From Cornus controversa (Eukaryota > Streptophyta > Magnoliopsida > Cornales > Cornaceae), in contig CM048845.1 of NCBI GenBank assembly GCA_026545225.1, positions 82,921,033-82,985,032 on the forward strand: 64,000 nt of DNA. Direction: 5' to 3'. Shown here one piece after another: positions 35,697 to 46,976 of the stretch. The translations under genes were made by a program, and so were the position numbers. The notes under the pieces were generated by a model. The model saw nothing but the letters and a program-made list of their open reading frames with translations, did no database searches and was not told the origin of the DNA. Position 1 is the first letter of the stretch, and each line of letters starts with the position of its first letter.

Positions 35697-36310
35697 TTCT
35701 TGACCGATTCTAGACCGGTGCTTTTGGAGTGATTTGATCGTTTTGCCCTTGTTCTAAGAAAGCTTGATAGACGTTTAGGGGAGAGATTATGACGGACTCT
35801 AGGATTTCCCGAAGGTTTGTGGATGTTCCGGTCACGATGGCAAAGTTGAATTTTCGATCCAATGGACGGATCTACCTATTTTTGTATTAGGATGTGAAAT
35901 TACGTTTTCACCCTTCGTGTCATGTTACAAATCGAACTCCGCGTATGCCCAAGGTTTTTGGACGCTCCGGATGCAACAACAACATCCATTTTTTGATCCG
36001 ACAGATTGATTCTAGACTGTTCCTTTTGAAGTAATTTGAGCGCTTTGCCGTTGTGTTCTAAAAGAATGTGATCAGATGCTTGGGGCGAGATTTCGACTTT
36101 GACTCTAGGGTTTCCCCAAGGTTTTGGACGTTCCAGTCGCAATGGCAAAGTCGAATTTCCGATCCAACGGAGGATCTACCTATTTTGTATTAGGCATGAA
36201 ATTACGATTTCACCCTTTAAATGTCCAAATGTCTGGAGACATGTTACGAAATGAACTCCGCGTATGCCCAAGGTTAAATAGGACACCCCTGACAACGTCC
36301 ATTTTCTGAT
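35697..36310 (+). repeat. 302-bp tandem duplication in a dispersed repeat
   Basis: Copy A from about 35706 and copy B from about 36008 share, in the same order, GATTCTAGAC, GTTCTAA, GACTCTAGG, GATGTTCCGGTC/GACGTTCCAGTC, GATGGCAAAGT/AATGGCAAAGT, GGATCTACCTATTTT, CTCCGCGTATGCCCAAGG and GATCCRACAG. Divergence is substantial, so the duplication is old. The sequence style resembles non-coding parts of LTR retrotransposons, but no ends were found. Confidence 0.75.
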
Positions 36311-36992
36311 CCAACAGTCAAAACTTTCTTTGATCGGCACATACGAGTGACTTTCACCGCACACACTTAGGAGGTGTACTTTGATCTTTCTTTTCTATTC
36401 TTGGAATCTAGAACTCGATACTGTAATCAAGTGGAGGCAAAAATGGCGTGTCTACGATGTTGAATTTGAAAAGGCAACCCAAGTGATCTTTCTAGGACCA
36501 TGAACTACGGGTTTTGAATATCCTTTCCAACGATTTAATTCAAATCACTGCCATGTTTCTTCTGACTCTTGTCTCTCGTGTTCATTTATTAAGAGCTTGT
36601 TTTAATTTCGTGAATATATATATATATATATATATATATGTTAGGCGTAACATACAAAAACGACTATTAACCATTTAATCAACTAACGTTAATTTATAAA
36701 GCTCAACCCAAATATTTTACATTCATTTATATACAAGAAGTTTTCCTCATGCGCATAGCGCATCCCACGTATCTAGATCCATGTTTTACTATTAAAAGTG
36801 TATAAAATGAACTTAATTGAAAAACAACCGTAACTTTTCTTGAGGTTTTGATCTTGTCTCACACCCCTTGTGTTAGTTGCATGTTTAGACACATTGATAG
36901 TCAAATAATTTGAAAATTTTGAAACTACCATTATGCAACTTTACTCTCTCTCCTCTGCAACTATCTCTCCATCTATACGATTTTTATACCTC

Positions 36993-37048
<56 letters not shown>

Positions 37049-37216
37049 CTGAATTAAGAAAGCCAGATTGTCCAATTGTTATATGTTCCATATTCTTTTC
37101 AAACTTTTCCCATCACCACACAGATCATTAATAACACGGGCCAAAACTTCATTGCCATTTTTTTCCTTTATCAAACCTAATTTCAAGGTTTACAACCAAC
37201 TTTTTTTTGGACAGTC
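36311..37216. other. Intergenic, no gene seen
   Basis: Contains (TA)n runs at about 36615-36640 and 36996-37044. No protein-like frame. Confidence 0.5.
36996..37044. repeat. (TA)n microsatellite
   Basis: Perfect TA run of about 24 units in gene-free sequence. Confidence 0.95.
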
Positions 37217-37410
37217 CTAATCTCTGCACAATCTTGCCATAGATTTTCTTGGAGTATGTGGCCAGGTAATTGTCAGGAGGGAGCGTGACTTTGCATGTGT
37301 CACCGAGGTGGACGAAGTCGCCGGAGGTCCGGTTCTTGGTAAGCTCAGTGTGGGCGGCTGATGGTGATGAACTAGATTTAGTGTTAGGGTTTGAATAACA
37401 GAGTGGTCGG
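37217..37410 (-). pseudogene. Coding-like fragment of unknown family
   Basis: The minus strand is markedly GC-richer than its neighbourhood. In one frame it reads SGDFVHLGDTCKVTLPP, then DNYLATYSKKIYGKIVQRL. This looks like real protein sequence but has no start codon in frame, and I do not recognise it. It is probably a gene scrap or an exon whose partners are lost. An overlapping frame that starts at a GTG codon is likely its shadow. Confidence 0.35.
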
Positions 37411-37444
37411 AGGAGGAAGAAACGATGAAGAAGAAGAGTTTGGC

Positions 37445-38270
37445 CACGCTGATATATATATATATAGAGAGAGAGAGAACAAATATTGGAATTTGTATTT
37501 ATTAGAAGTAGAAATATTCTATGCTCACAAAAAAATAATAATTAAAAGTTACAAAAATAGCTATTATTGTACTAGGTAGCTGGCCACAAAGGACTTGGAA
37601 TTACAATTATACTTGTTCCCTTTGGATCCATATGATTTAAAACATATATAAAGCAATGTAATCTATTACTTGAGTTTTTATTTTAATATTTTTAATGATG
37701 TTTTATATTTTTAAGTACAAAGTTAGAAATTTTATTTACCAAAAAAAATTAATAAATTTAAGATTTTGCTTGTTAAATATTTATTTATATTTAAGTTTAG
37801 GAAAAAAAAAATCTTTAATTTATTTGGAGTAGATTCAATTTCTTAAATTATGTGATATGGTTTGAACTCATTCCAACCTTGAAAAAGTGCAAAATGAGGC
37901 GAATTTGGATTATTATTTTTCTTCAATTTCTTAGAACCTTGAGCGTTTTAAGTGAATTTCAAAACAAATGTAGAGATTGAAGGTTTCGGTAGATATATAT
38001 AGAAAATGAAAATTAGGTACATAACAAATTCAACTACTCTTAACTTCATGAGACCGTGATATGTGTCTATTGAGCCAAGCATAGAACTGTTTAAGAAATA
38101 TAAGTTGGATAAGTTATATAATTTGTTACTTAATGTTTATACTATAAGTATATTGCATTATTATTTAATATATAAATATAATAATATAGATTTACATGAT
38201 TACATCCTTATGTTTACATTATATTTACTAAGTATGAGTGTTGGTTCCATACAATGATCTTGCATTGATC
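37445..38270. other. Intergenic, no gene seen
   Basis: AT-rich sequence starting with TA/GA microsatellites (37451-37480). No recognisable gene. Confidence 0.45.
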
Positions 38271-39387
38271 TCCCCTATAATTAGTAGCTTAAAAACTCAA
38301 ATTTTGTGGGTATTTTACCCTTATGTATAAAATGATATATTTACCCATATTATTATAATACATATTCCCTCCTCCTCCTTTCTCTCTCTTCTCCACCACC
38401 ACTCCAGAACCACGACCACCACGTCTCAACCTCTTACCACTATGACCCCCTAACCATGACCACCATCTCCCTCCCTCCCGATCACAACCACAATAACATA
38501 ATATTTAATGGGATTCGACTGAATTCAACCTACGTTCACGAAGAGAAGAAAATTCAATATCATTAATGAATATCTTGCATGCCAAATGTGGCTTTTATGT
38601 TAACCCTAATTCTTGGCAAGAATTCCTAATTTGGACTTCATCTAATCGGAGGCAAAAACCAAAGAATAGCAAAATCGTCTTTGGCCAGTTTTGTTTATCA
38701 TATTTGAAAAGAGAGAAATGCAAGAAATTTTCAAAACATTACCTCTTCTCCTTCCACAACGTTGGAGTCCATTATGGAGACAATCAAATTTCCCATTTTG
38801 TGAGCTTGATGTTGACCTTGCTGGTTGCACTTGTTTCTTCCCGAGCTTGCCCTGTTCGCTTTTCCCTATGTTGATATCCCCGACATTTCTTTTTTAAGGT
38901 AGGATGCTTGGTGTGTTTGGGCCATGGGCCTAACTATGTTTGATTGCTAGCTATTTTTGTCTGTTGGGTCCTTGTTTTGACCCTTTCTTGCCTTTGGGCT
39001 TCTGGCAGGTTTTTGTGTTGGCCCATGGGGTATGCCCCATGCCTTGTGAAGTTATTTCTTTGTTTTATATATTTATTTATTCATAAAAATGAAAAAACTA
39101 TAAAGAATACACACTCTCTTAGTGCCTCACCAGTAAAGATTTTGAACATTTGAACTCGTACACACTCGCTCCCCAAGATATGGTGTCAGATACTTTAACC
39201 TTTTAGAATCTACCTCTCCATAAAACACTTGCTCATCATCTGTGTTCTACCATCAATTTTTATGAGGTTACGTCAATCTACTCTTAGTGTTTCTTTCCAC
39301 CCACTTTTTTCTCTTTCTGATCACTCCTCCATTCTCTTTTCTTTTCTACTCTCCATATTTATTTAAAAATTGATACTTAGGTAGAAT

Positions 39388-39474
39388 TGTTAGGCAGAAA
39401 TTTCCTCATCCATAGGATGCATGTTGTTGGACCTACCACATGCATTCAATGGATGTAAAAATTTCTGCCTAAAT
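39388..39474. repeat. Small fold-back repeat
   Basis: TTAGGCAGAAATTTCC at the left pairs with AAATTTCTGCCTAA at the right. The inner words ATCCATAGGATGCATG and CATGCATTCAATGGAT also pair across a short loop. About 87 bp; no duplication identified. Confidence 0.65.
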
Positions 39475-39896
39475 AGCATAACCTTATTTATTTATAGAGC
39501 TCCTAACCAAAATTTGGTGAGCAAGTAATATAATTTCTCGTTGGGTAAGGAATATAACTACTTGGGACTCTATGACAATTACTTTGGACCCAATTCTAGC
39601 AAAATATTCTCAAACCACTATAATTTAAAGTCCAACTCAATAAGAATTTGAGAAATACATAACAATCTCGTCAATTTTCTTAATAAATTTTGTGTTACTT
39701 TAAAGTTTTAATTGAAGATGTTAATTTTATAAGGAGACATAAAGCTAAGAAGTTAGCAATGATGTTAGCGTTGTAAGTGATTGAGGGATTCTGTTGGTGT
39801 GGTTAGGCTTGAGAGGAGGTGGTCGTGGTCAGGGGCTATGGTGGTAGGAGATTAAGAGAAGAGAGAGGAGAAAGAAGAAAAAAGTGTTCTTTTACA

Positions 39897-41410
39897 TAGG
39901 AATGACAATTTTGGCCGTCTCGTTGGGTTCTGCCCCTAATGGACGGGTATAGAAACCCCTTTTGTTATCTAGGGATGCGTATGAAAAAGAAAACTAGAAT
40001 TACTTGCCAGAGGTATAAGACAAGTTCGGAATTTGTTAAAAACCCGCCCCACCCCGTCTCGTCTAGCCTAATTGTTATACATATAAACAAATTTACATAT
40101 ATAATATCTCTACTTTAAATATATATATTGTTACATTTTTTAACCTAACATAACCTAACATAACCTAACATATCCCATATTCTCTAACATATATAAACAT
40201 ATTTACATATATAATATACTTACTTTAAGGGAACTGATATTAGCACTCCACCAATATCCTCTGGCACTCCACTCCTATATTTTTGTAAAGTAAAATTACA
40301 AAAGTGGTCATATGTTATACCATTTTAGGTTCTTATATTTTTAGTACCCTATTTGCCCTTCTAATTCAAGACTCAATTTTAATTTTATTTTATTTTTCTT
40401 AAAAAAAAGTTTTTCAACTTTTTTACTTTAGGTTTACAATATAACAATCCATTTATTACCACACAAATACTATAATTTAGACATTTTTCAATTAAAACTT
40501 GTTGTTAGTGTCCTTATCCTATATAACTCAAAGAATCCAAAATTTGAAATATTCTATTTTTACTCACCAAACATGTAATTTATTTTCCATGTGTCTTATT
40601 TATAAAATAACATAAATTAAAATTTTGAAACATAACATCAATTTGTGAACAAACAAAATAGAAAGGAAGGAGGAGAAAATAAAAGGCAAACAAAGAAAAA
40701 TATCATATTAATTTTTTTATTTTTATCTTTTGAAATTTTGGTGCAAAGGCTCCTTAGTTAAATTAAGATAACTACAATTGAAAAAATATTTTATAGAGTC
40801 ATATTTTTCTCTTTTCATCTTTTAATTTCTAAAAGTTCTCTATTAAAATAAAAAAAGATTTCCTTAGTTTTCTTAAAGAACTATATATCATAATTTTTAG
40901 TCAAGTGAAATTAAACTTTCTTTTGATTTTAAATATATTTAATTTTTTTTCAAATAGGTTTTATTCATTGATATAATGTTTGTTTCCAACTCAAATACAT
41001 TTTTAATATTTCTCTAGGTAATCTATTATTAACAACTTCTTCCCAACTTATCTAATCATGTAACTTTTATTATCCAAATCAAATACATTTGATTGATACT
41101 TTCTAAATCATTATATTGAATTCTAAACTTTTTTACTTCTAAAATAAATATTGATAAATTGATTCAACATGAAAAAATAATATTTTTAAAATTAACGAAG
41201 AAATATTTTCACACCAAAAAAGAACGCGAGAGAAAAGTTGTAATTTGGAGTTTAGAATTCTAACATTATCAAATAAGGGCAATTAGAGTATTAAAAATAT
41301 AAGAATCAATATTGTATAGTAGAGGGATACCTTTGTAATTGTACTTTACAAAAAGGTAGAAGTGAAGTGCCAGAGGATATTGGTAGAGTGCCAATATCAA
41401 CTCCCTACTT

Positions 41411-41458
<48 letters not shown>

Positions 41459-41670
41459 ACATTGTTTAAACTAACCTAACATATCTCTTATTCTCTAATA
41501 TATCAGCAGCGAAATCATTTGATTGTTCCATAAACCAGTTCCCACCCGGCCTCCTAATGGGGTAAGGATGGGATTTGAGTTCCCTCCCTGTTCCATAATG
41601 AGTATGAAAAGGAATGGAGTAGGGACAGATTTAGACAAACTCGTGTTGTACCCACCATGTTGCCATCCTA
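39897..41670. mobile_element. hAT-like MITE interrupted by another transposon
   Basis: Ends TAGGAATGAC and (reverse complement) TAGGATGGCAAC are flanked by an exact 8-bp duplication CTTTTACA at 39889-39896 and 41671-41678. GC-rich CCCGCC/GGGTA words near both ends match the two other copies in the window (48191-48710 and 55836-56382). A 1177-bp element with its own duplication sits inside (40229-41405). Removing it and one 8-bp copy leaves about 589 bp, close to the 520-547 bp of the other copies. Confidence 0.88.
40229..41405. mobile_element. TIR element nested in the hAT-like MITE
   Basis: The left end GGGAACTGATATTAGCACTC and the reverse complement of the right end GGGAGTTGATATTGGCACTC are about 70-bp imperfect inverted repeats. 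They continue with ACCAATATCCTCTGGCACT and TTTTGTAAAGTA. An exact 8-bp duplication TACTTTAA flanks it (40221-40228, 41406-41413). The interior is AT-rich without a gene. GATATTxGCACTC ends link it to the elements at 32982 and 53155. Confidence 0.88.
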
Positions 41671-41859
41671 CTTTTACACAAGTTGACAAATTCCTCATTT
41701 TACAAGAGTAGTTTTACCTTTTTGGTAATTTAATATAATCGTAAGGGTAGTGATGTTCTTTTAGACAAGTTAATTGGCATTTTGTGTAACTTTAAAAGTT
41801 TGGATTTATGTTTGGATTGAACAAACTCTTGCTTGCAGTGGTGAAGTCTAAATAAATCT

Positions 41860-42150
41860 CAATTAATATGTTTTCTTACTGAAATATGAAAAGAGGGAAC
41901 ATTTTTAAGAGAACTATTGAAAAATATTGTTTGAAACAAGACTCATTTACAAAACAATTTTCACAGGCCAAAACTTACTTTATTATAAAATTTACTTTCT
42001 TATTCTTGGTAATTGGAGATAGAGAAAGTGAAATCAAGTAATTGAAGATAATATTGCACTTCTAAAACTTTTCCAAATCAATAAAAATCCACATCAATAT
42101 GATCTTTTGATTAAGAGAAACTATTTAATGAATTGCAACAATATAACTAT
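41860..42150 (+). repeat. Dispersed repeat, copy A
   Basis: Shares, in order, AATTAATATRTTTTCTT, AACATTTTTAAGAGAACTA, AAAACAATTTTCACAGG, AGATAGAGAAAGT, ATAATATTGCACTTC, AAAATCCACAT and CTTTTGATTAAGAG with 52240-52655. Copy B carries roughly 150 extra bases in the middle. No ends or coding content were found. Confidence 0.7.
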
Positions 42151-43916
42151 AGATGAAATTGGACAGACAACCTTAATACATTTTTTAAACAATAAATTGT
42201 TGTTACTTAAAAAATCTCTAAATCATGACTAGATCAAAATTATGCACTGTTTTAGAGAATTCTAAAAGATGTAAGATTTGAAAAAAATCAATCTTTTGCA
42301 AAAATATCAAAATATAGTGATTTCTAGATAGTAGATACTATAATGTCATAAATTTTACTAAAAATCTAGAAGCTTTAAAAAAGAGAATAATAAATATTTC
42401 ATGAAAACCAACCCACTTCTCTTCTTTATAAAGAGATTATATAACTTGTGACTTAGATTTCAAAGGAAAAAAACCAAAATCAAATACAAAAATACAAACA
42501 GAACTAAAGACGATACAACTAATTGACAAGTTGTAAGAGTATACAAGAAAATGAATTGTGTTGTTATAACGTAGATAACCACTGTGCTTACCTACCCGCA
42601 GTTAAGTGCAAAACTAACCAGCAATAAGTAATAAAATTGAAATAAATAATATACCAGAAAGTGTAGTTGAAACAAATGTCACATATGTCACATTTCATAA
42701 TTAATACTCTATTATAATTTTTTATTATTATATTTTTTCATAGGGATAGTTGTTGTATAATATCTCATATCTAACACTAATGTATAATGTTATGTGGTGG
42801 TTAAAAAGGAAGACATTTCACCCTTGGCGAATTTTGAATATTTCACCCTTCTCGTGACAAGATGATAAGTCTATATTTTACAAATTCTATTTCCAACCTT
42901 TTTTTATAACAAAATTACAAAAGACTCGTGATAGATATTTGCTTCTTATATTTTTAATTACACAATTTCAATTTACGTTTCTCTCTCAGCGATAATAATA
43001 GTAGAAGTCATTACCAATTTTGAACTATTATTGTCATGGCACAAATTCAGTTTCCTTCTCCACCTCCATCATCATCATCTCTCTCCCTCCTCCGTCGACG
43101 GGACTTTCGTCATCGAGCAACAACAACTTAGGAGCTCACTGTTAGAACCACGATTGTGATTCTTGAATTATCCAATGGTTTTGTCTCGGGGCCCATTTAT
43201 TGTGAACAAATGACAATACACATAAATGGTCTGTGTAAAACTACGTTCTAAGGTATTACCTTAGTCCTCCAAAGAAAAAAAAGATAAACCTAGGTATTCA
43301 ATTACTCCCTTATTTTTTACTATTAAAATTTAATTTTTAGACCTTGAATTTACTATAAGAATATACTATCCAAATACTTCGTATATGTAAAGTACACGTG
43401 TTGGACATGACATAATATAGGCATCGCACAATTTGATAATTAGATGAATCAAATATTTTGACAAAACATGTCCCGGCAAGAAGTTAGATTTTCTACCATT
43501 GTTGTTATCACACTGTGTGTGTGTGAGAGAGAGAGAGTGAGAAACGTGAAAGAGAAAATTGAATTAGAATTTTGAGAAATGTAAGAAGTAAGTATAATGT
43601 GATATGTTGAGTAATTTCATTATAAGAAAAAAAAAAGAGGTTAGAGCACCTAAGTATATTAGTGGAGCGCAAATATTAGCTGACATTGTAAAACTCATAA
43701 GAAAAACAAGAAACTCTTCATACAAGCAACAAATTTTGTTGGAGAAACGATATTCATATAAAAAAATAAAAATATATTCTAAGTTTTCTTCTCCTAGTGA
43801 CAACGTCTACCCAATACACTAATATTACAAGAGAAAGCATACTTCATTTTTCAATAGAATGGAGGTAGATATAAAAAACAAAAAAAAATGTTAAAAAACA
43901 TTGTTTGTTCTATACT
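42151..43916. other. Intergenic, no gene seen
   Basis: AT-rich sequence. A slightly GC-richer patch at 43030-43150 has a short frame but nothing recognisable. A GT/GA microsatellite lies near 43513-43540. Confidence 0.45.
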
Positions 43917-43925
43917 TAATAATTA

Positions 43926-44357
43926 GAGTAAATTACGTTGACATTCCTTAAAGTTTGACTTAATTGCTCTTAGATTAAAATTTTATAAAAATAACTTTGA
44001 CACCCTTCCAAGAGTAAGTGACCGTTGAAAAAGTGAACATTAACTGTTTATCATATTGTTCCTAGATTCCAAATATTTATATAAGATATCAAGGTTCATT
44101 TGATCATTTTAGTCCAAATAGTTATGGTTAAAATGGTAATTTAAAATAACGATCAAAGTTCATTTAGTCATTTTACTTCAAAGAAAAGTAGTTTTGGCAT
44201 TTCAATTTGTCTATCTAACTAACTTTTAATTTAAGTAACAACAGGGGTGGTTAGAATAAAGTAAACCAAATCCAGGGGAGGTTGACCAAATTTTTTTTAC
44301 TAGTTTAATCTGAGGGTAATGAAGCCAAATCCAAAGAGAGGTGAGAGCAATTTACCC
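43926..44357. mobile_element. Mutator-like MITE with exact 9-bp duplication
   Basis: Ends GAGTAAATTACGTTGAC and (reverse complement) GGGTAAATTGCTCTCACC are inverted copies running about 55 bp to AGATTAAA. TAATAATTA flanks both sides (43917-43925 and 44358-44366), a 9-bp Mutator-type duplication. At 432 bp it has no gene. The end sequence is shared with 7781-8178 and, more distantly, 57621-58844. Confidence 0.85.
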
Positions 44358-44499
44358 TAATAATTATTAAGGGTGAGTTTAAAAAAGAATTTACATGTGA
44401 CCCTTAGTTATGTTTGGTTAGATAGAAATAGCAGGAAAGGGAAAGAAATGATTTTTTTTTTGAACATTTTAGGATTTTGGTTAGCAAGAAAAGAAAAAT

Positions 44500-45301
44500 G
44501 GTAAAATTAGATTTTGGTGACCAAAATTTAAAAAATTTGTTTTATAGTGACCTTAAACTCAATAAAAGGTAAATATGGAGCAATCTTAAAAAATAATTGT
44601 CAATGAGTGACCATTTAACTTTAATGTCTAAAATACCCTCTCTTTTATCCCTTTTTTGTCTTCTCCAATCCTACTTCCAAATATCAAAGCTTTAAAAGAC
44701 ATAAAAGAATTTTAGGAAAGAAAGTATATATATATATATATATAGGGAGAGAGAACTTCTGTGACTTTGAAGAGGAGCTTCTCTATCTCTCTCTCTATAT
44801 ATATATTTAGACATATATGTTAATCTTACAATTAACGCACGTGCCATTTTTCAATTTGTTCCAAGTATGTCCAGGTTTTTTTTTTTTTTTGGCTACGAGT
44901 ATGCTTAGGTTTAATAACTTAATTCTAATTCCAATTTAAAAAATAAATAGTACCTTTTTTAATGTATTCTGGGTGTTCAAGAAACAGAAAAAAAAATGAT
45001 TTGTTGGGTTATTAATACTAAATGTGAGGTTTGTAATTAACTACACCCAAATTAGTTTTTTTTTTTGTTAATGAGATATTAATATATAGAAATAAATTTA
45101 TATATATTATTATATCTTCTTTAGAATGTATATATGTTCTATATAAGTTATCGAATTCTTTGAACTTTATGATATTTTGGGATTGGAGTAGACTGAAGAA
45201 AGGGTGGGGATCTATGGAGAGAATGAATGATATTTTAAGCAATAAGATTAAATGGTCCATCATTAGCAATTAATTTTTAAGTTTGGTCATTATCCAACTT
45301 T
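44500..45301. mobile_element. Mutator-like non-autonomous element, copy 2 (right end lost)
   Basis: Collinear with 11241-12115 from GGTAAAATTAGATTTTGGTG through AGTGACCTTAAA, TGTCAATGAGTGACCATTTA, ATACCCTCTCTTTTATCCCT, the (TA)n run and TAGCAATTAATTTTTAAGTT to ATCCAACTT. It then breaks off where copy 1 continues for about 80 more bases to its right inverted end. It may sit inside a larger fold-back unit, because GTTTGGTTAGAT near 44414 pairs with ATCTAATCAAAC near 45567. Confidence 0.8.
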
Positions 45302-45849
45302 AAAGTAACTTTTCATAACCACCTAATTTTCTTACAAAATTTTTCTACAAAAAAAAAAAAAGAAAATTTTGATTTATTGAGAAAGTTTTATAAATTTACA
45401 ATAATACCCTTTCTTTTCTTGTAAGTTTAAAGCATTCCAAACTATAAAATTGTAATTTTCTGTAACTTTCTTGAAAAAATTTCATGCTAAACAAATGCAT
45501 GTTTTCTTTTCATTCAGTTCACTTTCTTTAACATTTTTTCATTTTCACTTTTCTGTATTAATTTTCATCTAATCAAACGGATCTTTAAAGAATTTCATTG
45601 AACACCTTTTTATTCTTTCTTTAAAAAATTCAAATTTAGTTAGAAAAAAAAAAGAAAATTTATTATTAAAATAATATTTTTCCTTCTGAATTCAAAGATT
45701 CTAAATGTGTGTTTTGTAAGTAGGTTGATGAACCCCACCACACAATGTCAATGTAGTAAGGTCTACACCCAACTCACATAAATGAATTTTAGAAACTGCT
45801 TAATTCAACGTGTATCTTATTAACATATATGGTATATTCAAATATTTAT

Positions 45850-46967
45850 GGGTTAAGTGCATTAAACTCCCTTCAACTATCTTCTCTTTCTCTAAAAATC
45901 TCCCTTATCTTCTCTTTCTCTAAAAATCTCCATCAACTATTATTTGGACATTTAACCCCCTGAATTATCTCTCTCTCTCAAAAAACTCCCCTCAACTATT
46001 ATTTGGATACTTAACCCCTTGAACTATCTTCTCTCTCTACAATAAACTCTAAATCGTTAAATTACTGTCCAAAATTTAACCTTAGTTGACACACGTGACC
46101 TACTCCAAATTTAGATGCCAAAAATACCCTTATAACTGTTAGACCCATTATATATATAAATACGTCTTATATCTCAACCTCTACAACCAACATATCTTAA
46201 TTTATTATATTTTCTTCTTATATATCTCTTTATATATATTTTATATATTTATTTTTTTAGTTATTGTATTTTATAAAGAATCATGTATTCTTATTGACTT
46301 ATAATTTTGTATTTATTATATTATATTTATATATTATATATAATTGTATTTATATATATCTCTTATTTTATTGTATTTTATTTATATTTTTTATTTATTA
46401 TATTATATTTTTGTGCAAGAAAAATTTTATTTATTGTATTTTATAAAAAAATCATAAATGAAAACTTTAACTGAAAAATAAAATCTGAAACTAAAAGCTT
46501 CGTTATGAAAGCTTTCAAATTATGCCTAAAGATTGTTAAAATTTTGATATCATTTTCATCTTTTCTAAAGTGAAAATTGCATTACCAATTGCGATTTCTG
46601 CTGTGACTTTAAAAAAAATAAAAATGAAAGCTAAAATCTAGAATCGGAATTACTACCAAACAGGGCTTTAGTCTACTTCACCAATAATCATACAAATTAA
46701 ACTAAGGACCAAAAAGTAATTTAATTTTTCGTTAAATGCTAGTTGATGATTGGTCCTTAAGTGTGTGTTTCTTATAGTTCATGGGAGTTTCTTGTAATTT
46801 GGTGATAATTCAAGGGACTAATTTGTAGTTCAGGGAAGTTTCTTGCAATTTGTGATAGTTTAGTAGGATTTCTTGCAATCTGGTGATAGTTTAGGAGGCC
46901 AATTTATAGTTCAGAGGGGTTTCTTGCAATATGGTGATAATTCGAAGAGGTTTGATGCATTTAACCC
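45850..46967. mobile_element. Mutator-like element with exact 9-bp duplication
   Basis: Ends GGGTTAAGTGCATTAAAC and (reverse complement) GGGTTAAATGCATCAAAC are inverted repeats, flanked by identical AATATTTAT at 45841-45849 and 46968-46976. Both arms carry internal subrepeats: left (45868-46040) phrases like CAACTATTATTTGGA followed by ACTTAACCCC, right (46770-46950) phrases like TTTCTTGCAAT, TGGTGATA, AATTYRTAGTTCA. The centre is extremely AT-rich. No transposase is present; 1118 bp. Confidence 0.88.
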
Positions 46968-46976
46968 AATATTTAT

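Noticed and set aside
38566..39153. Short overlapping plus frames
   Set aside because: No start-to-stop frame resembles a known protein and there are no credible splice partners; likely intergenic or old repeat DNA.
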